From the NCBI RefSeq assembly GCF_016808335.1, contig NC_053149.1:31059339-31123338 (forward strand): a stretch of 64,000 nt of DNA, in the 5' to 3' direction. Numbering within the stretch: the first letter of the stretch is position 1; the number at the start of each line of letters is the position of its first letter. The notes beneath the pieces are model-generated. The model searched no databases. It saw only the letters and a program-made list of their open reading frames with translations, and had not been told where the DNA came from. The DNA comes from Panicum virgatum. Taxonomy: Eukaryota > Streptophyta > Magnoliopsida > Poales > Poaceae. Of this stretch, positions 46,031 to 57,198 are shown piece after piece. The position numbers and the translations under genes were made by a program.

Positions 46031-46340
46031 TCGAGCGAGGCGGAGATGAGTCACCTGCTCGAGGGCAGATCCGCTACCCTCGAGCGAGGTGGAGATCGGT
46101 CACCTGCTCGAGGGCGGATTCGCTACCCTCGAGCGAGGCAAAGATCGGTCACCTGCTCGAGGGCAAATTCGCTACCCTCGAGCGAGGCGGAGATCGGTCA
46201 CCTGCTCGAGGGCGGATTCGCTACCCTCGAGCGAGGCGGAGATAAGTCACCTGCTCGAGGGCAGATCCGCTACCCTCGAGCGAGGCGGAGGGTGTCCGGC
46301 GGGCCCGAGAGGGACCCTCGAGCGAGGCGGAGATCGTTCC
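46031..46340 (-). repeat. 49-bp tandem repeats in element C U3
   Basis: The TCGAGCGAGG motif starts at 46031, 46080, 46129, 46178, 46227 and 46276, an exact 49-bp period giving five units. A shorter, degenerate sixth unit runs to 46317 and a partial one follows. Each unit contains CCTGCTCGAGGGC and CCCTCGAGCGAGG. The array lies upstream of the TATA box and may act as repeated regulatory sites. Confidence 0.9.
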
Positions 46341-46519
46341 GCGGGTTCGAGGGGGATGCGAATGGGCCGCCCGCTGGGCTTCTTTGAGTCCCTTCCTTTC
46401 TTCCGAATGGGAGGCAGGTCGTGGGCCTTTGTGAGCCCAGTTACTTTAACAGGTGTTTTGTATTTTTAAAAGCGGTCTTAGTACCCCAATTAGGGTGTCC
46501 ATAATTGTGATACCCGACA

Positions 46520-47105
46520 ACATGCGGCAGAGAAGATGGTTAGAGTTGGTCAAGGACTATGACCTGGAGATTCACTATCATCCGGGTAAGGCCAATGTTG
46601 TGGCAGATGCTCTAAGCCGAAGAAGCTATGTCAACATGGCCGTTGCTTTCCAGATGCCTCCAGAGTTATGGGAGGAGTTTGAGCAGTTGAGTCTGGGTTT
46701 CTTGCATCATACTTCGAGTGCAGCATTCGAGGCAGTACCGACTCTAGAGGCAGAGATCAGGCAGCATCAAAAAGAAGATGAGAAGCTGCAGGAGATCCGT
46801 GAGTTGCTCAAGAAGGGCAAGGCTCCCCATTTCAGAGAGGATGATCAGGGTACTTTGTGGTACAAGAACCGGATCTACGTGCCTGATGTGAATGATCTCC
46901 GGAAGTTGATTCTGAGTGAGGCCCATGATACAGCTTACTCTATTCATCCGGGCAGCACGAAGATGTACTATGATCTGAAGGAACATTTTTGGTGGTATGG
47001 GATGAAGCGTTCAGTCACCGAGTATGTGGCCATCTGCGACACATGTCAGCGTGTGAAGGCAGAGCATCAGAGGCCAGCCGGTTTGTTGCAGCCGTTGAAG
47101 ATTCC
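46520..47105 (+). pseudogene. A-prime Pol fragment, RNase H end to integrase finger
   Basis: The fragment begins at ACATGCGGCAG ([12 protein letters not shown] in intact copies), directly after the outer end of element C. It is open through [16 protein letters not shown] and the HHCC finger ([14 protein letters not shown]) to LKIP. It is interrupted at 47105 by a - strand solo LTR. Everything 5' of this point is missing. Confidence 0.9.
47101..47105 (+). repeat. Target site duplication of solo LTR, left copy
   Basis: ATTCC precedes the LTR and is repeated at 50404-50408. Confidence 0.95.
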
Positions 47106-50100
47106 TGTAACACCCGGTTTATAAAAGGACATAAACCGAGCAATCATATACGTGCCAGGATCAAGTCACACGTATATACAACAGAATGAACAGTATATCA
47201 TAGCACATATCACGAATAAGACATAATAAATCGAAATACGAATGTTATTTATTACATTAATGACATAAATGTCTGATACAGCGGAAGCGAAGTACAAATA
47301 CGGTAAAAGCTCTCCGAAGCTGAGCAGGGCGCCACAGGGACGTCGACTGGGAGACGAATGCCTAGAAGTCCTCGTAGTCCTGGTAGCGCTGGACGAACTC
47401 CCTCGTGTCGGCAGGAACTGAGCAGCAGTAGTGTAGCCAAGAGGAAAAAGTAGAGAAGAGGCAAGAGTGAGTACACAACTTGTACTCAACAAGTATAACA
47501 CAAACTATGAGGCTCTAGGCTGGCTGACTCAACTGCATTAGCTTTTAAGTGTTGGCAATATTTTATTAAAGCTATTTACTACGAGTTGATGAATTACCAT
47601 TAACCCAGTTACATAGTAATTAATCAGAATTAATTCAGAAACTACTGAGAACCAAACCAAAACCAAGCCACCAAGATAACCCCGAGAGGCACCTCCCTCG
47701 TCGGAAGGAGACAACCCCACTAATCAAAAGGAGGATCTGGGCCGCTCATAACCGTGAGCACGGCTAGTATACCAGTTTTACACTCTGCAGAGGTTGCACA
47801 TCTTTACCCACAAGTCGTGAGCTACGCCAGAGGTTCATCACACTTCCTTAGGTGAGATGACTAGCGACTCACTACGAGGCCGTTACAAAGAATCTCGTTG
47901 GTAAGGCGTAACTGCGAGAGTTAGGTCAGCGACGATGGGGCCCACCTCCGGGGGTACAAGCACAGGAGCGCAATCCAAGCACAGATCAAGCCGGAGGAGC
48001 AGGGACCATTGAAGCTTACTACTCTTGCCCTGCAGGTAAGTTACTCCAAACCAAAAAGACCTAATTAGTATGCCAAGTCTATCCCATTCTAGCCTTGTGG
48101 TAGCGCTGTTGTCCCAGGTTGTCGCTCTATGAACCGGTCCTTATGGAGAGTGGCCAACCAAGCACTAAGCACCGTGCTGGCCCCCTAAACCATGTTTCTA
48201 CAAAAAACATCTTTTAACGAGACGTGAGCCACTCATCCACACAGAGGGCCACTCTCAGAATTAAATTCAAGTAAACCATTAATCAATTTAATTAAAAAGG
48301 ACCAGAATGTGTTGTAGCGCAGCAACCTAGCACAACTAACCAAAATGCAACCCAAAGGTATATATAAAGGATATAAAGTGGCTAGGAAAGTCCTTATAGG
48401 CATACAGTATTAAAATGCAGTATGAAAATGTAATTAAAAGTGATAGGTTGTTCATGTTACACTTGCCTTCCTCGTACTTCTCCTGCTGCTGCTCAAAGTG
48501 CTCGGAAGACGGCTGCTCCGGGTACTGGTACTGGGGCTCCTCAGATGGATCAACGTCTACACACGAACACATGGCCAAAACAAAGCACAATAATAAGCAT
48601 ACAAGCAAACACTAACAAAAACTAAGAAACAGTACATCAATACATAAAAACAGCACACTAAAACTAGTCTAAAACTATTCTACGTGTTACAACGATCGCG
48701 TGGACATAAAGAACGCCTAAATCGGAGCTAAAACGCATTTTCTAGGCTAAAAACAAGGTTCAGGGGCTTATTTGTAAGAAAAACAGGGTTCCAGGGGCTT
48801 TTCTGCAAAAACCGAGGGCCTAAACATAATTAAACTAAAGCTTCAAGGTCTAACTCGCAAAAAGGACAGGTCTGGACCGCGGGTTCAAATTCTAGGAAGC
48901 TCAGGGAGGTTCTTGCAAAGTTTTGGGCCTAACTGCAATTATTTTTCAAAAGAGGTGGACTGCGGGTTGATTCTAGAAAAACTGGGGGGGTCTTTAACAA
49001 AAGCGCCAGGCGAACCGTTATGTTTAGATCTGATCCACTGATTCTCGATCCGACGGCTCAGATCGGATGGGTCCTGGATCTAATCTAGGTCGTTCACTTC
49101 GGATCGAACGGGTCAGGGTGAAAGGGGCAACGGCGGCGGCGCGGGTCGCCGGAAACAGAGCAACCGCGGCGGCGCTCGGCCGGTGCCAGCGGAACGGGCG
49201 CTACCGAGCTTCGTTTGCATCGAAAATTGGCCGTGGGGAATGAGGGAGGCATGCGTAATCCACTGGAGTGGAAAGCAAGGTGCTGCGGGGATGGAGCAGG
49301 GTGCACGGCGTGGAGCGGCGGCGCTAGGTCGCCGGCGTGCAGTGCCTGGGCTCCGTCATGGGTCACGGGCTACGACGGCTCGTGCAAAAGAAAGAGGAGG
49401 TCTGGGCGAGGCTCACCGGGCGTGGAATCGGACGGAGGCGCGACACAGACGAGCCGGCGGCGAGCTCAGGCGGAGGTGCACGGACGGAGTTCGGGGAGAA
49501 AGCGCTGCGACGGAGCTCTGAGCGTCGGGTCCCCCGGGTTCGACTCCTGGACGCACCAGGATCCTTCTACAATGGCTCTGGTGGGCTGGAGGGTGGTGGA
49601 ACGGCGGTTCTGCGCCGGCGCAGGGGCACGGCGTGGCGGAGCACGGCGGAGCGGGATGGAGGCGGCGCGGCTGAGCGAGATGGTGGGCGCAGAGGCTGCG
49701 GGCCAATTTAAAGGCTAGGCGGGGATCTTGGGGAGGCGTGCCGTGGGGGCGCGGCGTGATCCCCGGCGAGATGTTCGGGCGGCAGTTGCGCTGCGGGGGA
49801 GATGGACCTGGCGGGTGGGCCAGGAATGTCAGCGGCGCTGGGGCAGCGGGCGACGCTGGCGGGTGGGACCGGCGGGTCGGGGCGGACGACGCGCGGCGCG
49901 GGCGAGCGGGCTGCTGCGCGAGCGGGGGGGGAGGCAGGCCTGCGGCGTGGGCCGTGCAGAGCTGGGCCAAGCGGGAGCTTGCGCGGGCAACGCTGGCAGG
50001 CCGAGCGGGGGTGGCGAGTTGGGCCCAGGGAAGGAGTGGTGGGCTGCGGGTTTGCTGAGGCGCTGGGCCGGAGCGGATTGGGCTGGGCTCGGGAGAAAGG

Positions 50101-50403
50101 AAGTGGGCTGCGGGTTTGGGTTGGTTCCTTTGGGTTCCTTTCCTTTTATATTTCTTTTCCTTTCCCGTCAACTCAAAATCATTTGAATTCAAATGAATTT
50201 GAATTCAAACTCCTATACAAACAAACAAAACAAAACCATGCACCAGCATGAATGCAACACAAAAATTAAACCTATGATAAATTTTAATTACTTAAGGAAC
50301 AAAAATTAGATTAAATGCCAACTAAACACAATAAACCTTAGAAAATTAAATAAAGCCAATTAAATTTATTATTAAATGCTGAAATTTAAATTAGGGTGTT
50401 ACA
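47106..50403 (-). mobile_element. Family-A solo LTR, reverse orientation
   Basis: The 3298-bp LTR begins TGTAACACCCGG on the + strand and ends AGGGTGTTACA. It is flanked by ATTCC duplications with no internal region, so it is a true solo LTR formed by LTR-LTR recombination after insertion. A TTTAAA box lies near 49708. Confidence 0.95.
47362..48556 (-). CDS. Candidate LTR-embedded small ORF (solo LTR)
   Basis: The acidic block 48467-48556 (90 nt) and terminal block 47362-47417 (56 nt, ending QRYQDYEDF then TAG) are both intact on the - strand, with a GC-type donor motif and AG acceptor. An upstream block (49417-49566, 150 nt, a multiple of three) contains a TGA in the joining frame. So the ORF here is supported only for the last two blocks. 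No AUG is identified. Confidence 0.35.
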
Positions 50404-50408
50404 ATTCC
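50404..50408 (+). repeat. Target site duplication of solo LTR, right copy
   Basis: ATTCC matches 47101-47105; pol continues in frame from here. Confidence 0.95.
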
Positions 50409-51486
50409 CGAGTGGAAATGGGAGGAGATCACTATGGACTTCATTGTTGGATTGCCTCGTACTCAGAAAGGGTACAACTCCATTTGGGTAGTAGTGGATC
50501 GATTGACGAAGGTTGCTCACTTCATTCCAGTGAACACTACTTACTCCGGTGCTAGACTTGCAGAGTTGTACATATCTCGGATTGTCTGCTTGCATGGTGT
50601 GCCCAAGAAGATCATATCTGACAGAGGGTCTCAGTTCACTTCTCGGTTCTGGGAGCAGCTTCATGATTCATTGGATACGAAGCTGCGTTTCAGTACGGCT
50701 TATCACCCTCAGACAGATGGGCAGACAGAGAGAACCAACCAAGTGTTGGAGGATATGCTGAGAGCTTGTGCTATTCAGTACGGTACTAGTTGGGATAAGT
50801 GCCTGTCTTATGCTGAGTTTTCATATAACAACAGCTATCAGGCCAGTATGAAGAAGTCACCCTTCGAGGCATTGTATGGCAGAAAGTGCAGGACTCCTCT
50901 CTATTGGGATCAGATTGGTGAAAAGCAGCTCTTTGGCCCTGAGATCATAGATGATGCAGAGCAGATGGTTCAGGCTGTGCGAGAAAATCTGAGGATTGCA
51001 CAGAGCAGACAGAAGAGCTATGCTGATGGCAAGCGGAGAGACCTGACTTTCAGTGTCGGTGATTATGTGTACCTGAAGGTGTCTCCGATGAGAGGAATCC
51101 GCAGATTTAATGTCAAAGGGAAGTTAGCACCTCGTTATGTGGGGCCATTCAAGGTGCTAGAGCGGAAAGGCGAAGTTGCTTATCGCCTGGAGTTACCTCT
51201 CAACCTCTCAGGAGTTCATGATGTATTCCATATATCTCAGCTGAAGAGGTGTCTGCGAGTACCCGAGGAGCAGGCACCCCTGGATGGAGTCGTTGTCCAA
51301 GAGGATCTGACTTATACTGAGCATCCGGTGAAGATTCTGGAGACGTCAGAGAGGGTTACTCGGAACAAGCGCATCAGGATGTGCCGAGTTCAGTGGAGTC
51401 ACCACAGTGAAGCTGAGGCTACATGGGAGCGAGAAGATGAGCTAAAGAAGACATATCCAGATCTCTTTGCTAGCCAGCCCAGCTAA
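50404..51486 (+). pseudogene. A-prime Pol fragment, integrase core to C terminus
   Basis: This continues the frame left at 47105 (LKIP then [11 protein letters not shown]). It is open through the integrase D-D-35-E core ([23 protein letters not shown]), the GPY/F-type module and the chromodomain-like tail to the normal stop at 51484-51486. Apart from the solo LTR, the 3' half of this pol has no lesions. Confidence 0.95.
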
Positions 51487-51507
51487 ATCTCGGGGACGAG
51501 ATTTCTT

Positions 51508-51522
51508 TAAGGGGGTAGGGTC
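51508..51522 (+). other. Polypurine tract of A-prime
   Basis: TAAGGGGGTAGGGTC lies directly before the LTR at 51523. Confidence 0.85.
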
Positions 51523-54500
51523 TGTAACACCCTGATTTAAATTTCAGCATTTAGCAATAAATTTAATTGGCTTTAGTTAAATTTTCTAAGGTTTATTGTG
51601 TTTAGTATGGCATATAATCCCATTTTGTTCCATAAGTAATTAAAACTTATCATAGGGTTAAAGTGTTTGTGCATTCATGCTGGTGCATGGCTTTATTTTG
51701 TTTGAATGCATAGGAGTTGAATTCAAATTTTGTTTGAATTCAAATAGCTTTGTTTGAATTAGAATTAGAAAAAGAGAAATAGAAAGAAAAACCAGTTAAA
51801 TAGAAAACCAGCCCAACCCAACAACCCAAAACCACCTTCCCAAGCCCAGCCCATCACTCAGCCTGGCCCGCTCCCTTTCCCGCTTAGCAGGCCCGCTCGC
51901 CCTCTCCTGCCTGCAGCCGTGCTCGTTCCGCCCCGCGCGCTGCACCCACTGCCAACCGGGCCCGCAAGCCAGCGCGCCCGCTCTCACCCGCCTGCCACCG
52001 GGCCCCGCTTGCCAGGTCCTCCTTCCTCCTCCCGCATCCCCCGCGCGCTCAACGGAAACCGCCGCAGATCTCGCCGAGATCATGCCCTGGGCATGCACGC
52101 CCAAATCCCCGGGCTCGTGCCTTCTTAAACACTCCATCCACCCCCAGGTACCCCAATCCGCATCTCGCCGCCTCCCCACAAACCCTAGCCGCTGCCTCCC
52201 TTTGCTCCGCCGCACAGAGGCTCTGCTCTGCCGCACTCACACCACCCCGCTGCCTCTCCACCCCGAAAGATACTCGCAGGAGCACCGCCGTGCACCCAGG
52301 GAGCTTCCCAAGCTCTCTGCCCCGGAGCCCAGGCCCCACCTCGCCGGAATCACGCCCTAAACGGTCAACGGTGAGTTGCGCCGCCCACCCAATTCTCTCA
52401 CCGCCGTCGACTCTAGTGCCTAATTGACCCCTGGGGCACTTCCACAGGACCTTCGCGGGCCGGATCACGAGTTCTAGGAGCCGGAGATGCCCTGCAGCGG
52501 CCCTCCTTCGAGCTCCATCCGTGCGCCTCCGCCTGAGCTCGCCGCCGGTTTGTCTGCGTCGCGCCCCGTCCGTTTCCACGCCCGGTGAGCCTCGCCCGCA
52601 CCCCCTCTTCCTACTGCACGAGATGTCGTAGCCCGTAGGCCACCCTCGCGGCACGAACACGCTCGCCGGCGCTGTTCCACCGCCGCCGAGCCACCCCTGT
52701 CGGTGAGACTCCCTCTCCCAGCCCCGCAACGCCCCGCTTTACACCTCAGTGGTTTGCGCATACCGCGGGCATGCTTCCCGGCCCATCCCTGGCTCAAACC
52801 CACCCCCGGAGCGCTGGATGGGTGAACTCCGGCGGCTCCGCGGCCGCGCGCCGCCGCGCTCCGTGAGCAGCGCCGCCGCCCCGCGCGCCCAAACCCCCCC
52901 AGCCACCCGATCCGAAAGCGACGGCCTAGATTAGATCTAGGACCGAGCCACCCTGAGCCGTCGGATCTAGATCCAAGCGCCCTGAATCAAAGATAACGGT
53001 TCGGCCTGTGTTTTTTTTCCTTAAGAGCCCCTGAGGTTTTCCACAATCAACCCGCGGTCCAGCCTTAGTCAAAAATAATTACGTATAGGTCCTGTTTTTA
53101 ATGTTTAGGCCCCTGCTCTTTCGGAAATAGTGCCCGCCGTCCCTGACCTCGTGTTTTTGCACGTTAGCCCCTATAGCTATGCTTTAATTACGTCCAGGCC
53201 CTCGGTTTTAGCAGAAAAGCCCCTGAAACTTCAGTTTTCTTACAAATAAGCCCCTAGGACTTGTTTTTAGCCTAGAAAATGCGTTTTAGCTCCGTTTTTA
53301 GCGTTCTTTATGTCCACGCGATCGTTGTAACGCGTAGAATAGTTTTAGCTTAGTTTTTCTTGCTGTTTTTATGTATTGATGTACTGTTCTTTAGCTTTTT
53401 GTTAGAGTTTGCTTGTATGCTTATTGTTGTGCATTGTTTTGGCCATGTGTTCGTGAGTAGACGCTGATCCAGTTGAGGAGCCCCAGTACCAGTACCCGGA
53501 GCAGCCGTCTTCCGTGCACTTTGAGTAGCAGCCAGAGCAGTACGAGGAAGGCAAGTATAACATGAACAACCTATCACTTTAATTACAATTTCATACTGCA
53601 TTTTAATACTGTATGCCTATAAGGATTTCCTAGCCACTTTATATCCTTTATATTTACCTTTGGGTTGCATTTTGGTTAGATGTGCTAGGTTGCTGCGCTA
53701 TAACACACTCTGGTCCTTTTTAATTAATTTGATTAATGGTTTACTTGAACTTAATTCTGAGAGTGGCCCTCTGTGTGGATGAGTGGCTCACGTCTCGTTA
53801 AAAGATGTTTTTGTAGAAACATGGTTTAGGGGGCCAGCACGGTGCTTAGTGCTTGGTTGGCCACTCTCCATAAGGACCGGTTCATAGAGCAACAACCTGG
53901 GACAACAGCGCTACCACAAGGCTAGAATGGGATAGACTTGGCGTAATAATTAGATCTTTTTGGTTTGGAGTAACTTACCTGCGGGGCAAGAGTAGTAAGC
54001 TTCAATGGTCCCTGCTCCTCCGGCTTGGTCTGTGCTTGGATTGCGCTCCTGTGCTTGTACCCCCGGAGGTGGGCCCCATCGTCGCCGACCTAACTCTCGC
54101 GGTTACGCCTTACCAACGAGATTCTTTTTAAAGGCCTCGTAGTGAGTCGCTGGCCATCTCACCTAAGGAAGTGTGATGAACAACTGGCGTAGCTCACGAC
54201 TTGTGGGTAAAGATGTGCAACCTCTGCAGAGTGTAAAACTGGTATACTAGCCGTGCTCACGGTTATGAGCGGCCCAGATCCTCCTTTTGATTAGTGGAGT
54301 TATCTCCTTCCGACGAGGGAGGTGCTTCTCGGGGTTAGCTTGGTGGCTTGGTTTTTGGTATGGTTCTCAGTAGTTTCTTAATTAATCCTGATTAATTACT
54401 ATGTAACTGGGTTAATGATAATTCATCAACTCGTAGTAAATAGTTTTAATAAAATTTTGCCAACACTTAAAAGCTCATGCAGTTGAGTCAGCCAGCCTAG

Positions 54501-54911
54501 AGCCTCATAGTTTGTGTTATACTTGTTGAGTACAAGTTGTGTACTCACTCTTGCCTCTTCTCTACTTTTTCCTCTTGGCTACGCTACTGCTGCTCAGTTC
54601 CTGCCGACACGAGGGAGTTCGTCCAGCGCTACCAGGACTTCGAGGACTTCTAGGTGCTTCGTCTCCCAGTCGACGTCCCTGTGGCGCCCTGCTTCAGCTT
54701 CGGAGAGCTTTATCGTATTTTGTACTTCGCTTCCGCTGTATCAGACATTTTGTCATTTATTGTAATAAATAACATTCGTATTCGCTTTATTATGTCTTTT
54801 TACGTGATATGTGCTATGATATACTGTTCATTCTGTTGTATATACGTGTGACTTGATCCTGGCACGTATATGATTGCTCGGTTTATGTTCTGTTATAAAC
54901 CGGGTGTTACA
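51523..54911 (+). mobile_element. Family-A LTR shared by A-prime and E
   Basis: The 3389-bp LTR has a pol end and PPT on its left and a PBS plus gag on its right. It therefore serves as the 3' LTR of A-prime and the 5' LTR of E. No TSD separates the two units. Its U3 is distinct from the A1 and A2 LTRs and has a TTAAAC box near 52119. Confidence 0.95.
53461..54653 (+). pseudogene. LTR-embedded small ORF copy (shared LTR), broken
   Basis: The acidic block 53461-53550 has TAG at 53526-53528 in place of CAG. The terminal block 54598-54653 is open, with one Tyr-to-Phe change. Confidence 0.35.
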
Positions 54912-54914
54912 GAG

Positions 54915-54927
54915 TGGTATCAGAGCC
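54915..54927 (+). other. E primer binding site
   Basis: TGGTATCAGAGCC lies three bases after the LTR, as in A1 and A2. The leader to 55481 has no ORF and ends in the acceptor-like AG before gag. Confidence 0.9.
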
Positions 54928-55994
54928 ATATCGACTGTAGGACGAAGCCTAGATAGAACTGGTCGAGTTTTAGGACTTCTTCTCTCCAATCCTTGACTGC
55001 TGAAACTATTTTACTATTATACCCCTTGACTTCTATGACTTTTATCCTTCTTGCCTTGATTTCTCTCTCTGACGCATAGTTCTCGTAGTTTTGGCCTGAA
55101 TCAGTCATCTGACCACCATGAGTATTAGCTAGGTGACCCTTTTATAATAATACGATAGCACGTTCTGCGACGTGTTGTGTTAGTCGAGTCTATTGCTAAA
55201 CTCGGCTAAGTTGTGGAAATTGTCTGCTTGTTATTATGCTACATGTTTGATTTGGATTTTTGAATGATCGCATAGCTTAGTAGCTTAATTTTGTTTAAAG
55301 AAAATCACTCTGATGTTAAAGTTAACTAATTAATAAAATGAGTTAGATCGTTGGGGGTAAAACAGTCAACTCTATCATGTCTACTTTATCATGGCTGAGT
55401 CTTTTTCCGCAAAGAGTTATCATATCCATCTGAGTTTATTCTTGCAATATCCTTACTTGTGAAATCTTTTGTTCAAATCAGATGGTGAACACCAGGAGCA
55501 CCGGTTCCGGTTCTGGCCAGCAGCAGGGTCAGAACAACCAGGGTACCGGGATCCCGATGCCTCCGCCCTTGACTCCGGAGCAGTACTTCCAGCTCCAGAT
55601 GCAGATGATGGCTACCCTAAACAACACGGTTCAGGCTCTTCAGCACGCTCACACTCAGCCTCCGCCTCCTCCACCGCCGCAGGCTCGCGACAGGCGTGCA
55701 GAGTTCCTGAGGGGTCACCCGCCGATGTTTTCTCACACGTCCGACCCTCTTCAGGCTGACGACTGGCTCCGTGCAGTGGAGCGTCAGCTGGACATCGCCC
55801 AGTGCGATGATCGTGAGCGCGTCTTGTACGCAGCGGGACAGCTGCGAGGGGCAGCTTTGGACTGGTGGGAGTCCCACCCGGTCCATGACCGCGAGTCTCT
55901 CACCTGGCTCCAGTTCAGGGAGCGTTTCCGCAGCCACAACGTCCCTGCGGGCGTTATGAAGATGAAGCAGAAGGAGTTCCTTGCACTGAAGCAG

Positions 55995-56105
55995 GTAATC
56001 TTAAGTATAATCGTTCAACGTTTTCTTCTGAGCTAATGCCCCCTTGTTCTATCCTTATGAATCTTGAGTTAATCTTCCGATATCTATCTGTCTTTGTCAA
56101 TTCAG
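55995..56105 (+). other. Spliceosomal intron in E gag
   Basis: The intron is 111 nt, CAG|GTAATC to GTCAATTCAG|GGG, phase 0, at the same codon as in A1 and A2. Confidence 0.8.
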
Positions 56106-57193
56106 GGGACTATGTCGGTCACGGAGTATCGTGATCGCTTTCTTCAGCTGGCTCGCTACGCCCCTGCCGAGGTTGCGGATGACCGCAAGAAGTAGGAGCA
56201 CTTCATGGAGGGTCTTGAGGACTACCTCCAGTACGCGCTGCTCAACCTCCGCTTCGACGACTTCAACCATCTGGTTGACAGCGCGCTCAATACCGAGCGC
56301 AAGCACTTGGAGATGGAGGACAAGAAGAGGAAGATTGTCCCCGTTGCTTCCGGCAGCAACACTCGTCCTCGACTCCAGCAGCCCCAGCAGTACCAGCAGC
56401 AGTACCGGCCTCCTCAGCAGTACCAGCAGAGGCCATTGCAGCAGTACCCGCCTCGACAGCAGCAGGCAGGTCAGGGCCAGAGGTTACCGGCACCTCCGGC
56501 TCGTACTGCTCTACCAGCTCCACCGGCACCGCAGGCTCCACGTCCGGCAGCTCCTACCGGACAGCAGGCTCAGGGACCTCCTCGCACCTGCTTTCACTGC
56601 GGCCAGCCGGGGCACTACGCCAACGCTTGCCCCCGGAAGGCGCAGGCGGGACAGCAGGGGCGCCCAGCTCAACCCAGGGCGCCAGCACAGGGCAGGGTGA
56701 ACCACGTGACGGCCGAGTCAGCGGCCGAGGCTCCCAACGTGGTTATTGGTACGTTCATGGTTAATTCATACCCAGCTACAGTGCTTTTTGATACTGGTGC
56801 TACGCATTCCTTCATTACTCAGTCTTTTGTCGAGCATCATGGTATTCATACTAGCACATTAAAGAGGTGCATGTTAGTATCTTCACCGGGAGGACAGTTG
56901 AGGTCTCACACTTACTGCCCGAGAGTCAGTGTTTCTTTGAGGGGAGTAGAGTTCTGTACTGATCTGATGGTGCTAGACACCAAGGGCATTGATGTCATTC
57001 TGGGAATGGAGACTCTGGCCAAATGGGGAGTTCGGATAGATTGTGCTCAGAGGACAGTCTTGCTATCAGCTTCCAGTGGCCAAGAGGTTGTTATCAGTGC
57101 AGTAGAGCCTTCTGGATTTCTTCATCAGATGGAGGCTAGACCCACGGACGGTATTCGCGTGGTGTCTGAATTCCCGGATGTCTTTCCGGATGA

Positions 57194-57198
57194 TTTGC
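57194..57198 (+). repeat. Target site duplication of D, left copy
   Basis: TTTGC precedes D and is repeated at 61450-61454. Confidence 0.9.

Larger units (their letters stand above)
24687..46519 (-). mobile_element. Element C: Tat-lineage retrotransposon, 3' truncated
   Basis: Reading on the - strand: 5' LTR 46519-45105, PBS 45096-45079, gag and protease 45034-41820, RT to 41024, then after the nested A2 insertion RNase H, second RNase H and the start of integrase to about 24687. The rest of integrase and the 3' LTR are missing. The 5' LTR end abuts family-A pol, with ACATG as the expected target duplication (46520-46524). The partner copy is lost with the missing left end. Confidence 0.85.
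45105..46519 (-). mobile_element. Element C 5' LTR
   Basis: The LTR is 1415 bp. On the - strand it starts TGTCGGGTATCACAATTATG and ends ...GGGTCGGGACA. It has a TATA box (45469-45475) and a five-unit 49-bp tandem array in U3. The outer end abuts family-A pol at 46520. Confidence 0.85.
55482..57198 (+). pseudogene. gag-pol: E Gag-Pol, first part
   Basis: Exon 55482-55994, intron 55995-56105, exon from 56106. A TAG at 56193-56195 replaces the Gln of KKQEHFMEG. Downstream the frame is open: zinc knuckle [14 protein letters not shown], protease FDTGATHS, up to FPDDL, where D is inserted. Apart from that stop, the Gag and protease motifs match A1. Confidence 0.9.

Noticed and set aside
46031..46340. 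Possible CRISPR-like array
   Set aside because: The 49-bp units are contiguous tandem repeats without unique spacers, inside a plant retrotransposon LTR.
45938..46469. Repetitive frames over the 49-bp array
   Set aside because: They are open only because the repeat lacks stops. The 49-bp period is not a multiple of three, so the same peptide cannot repeat in one frame.
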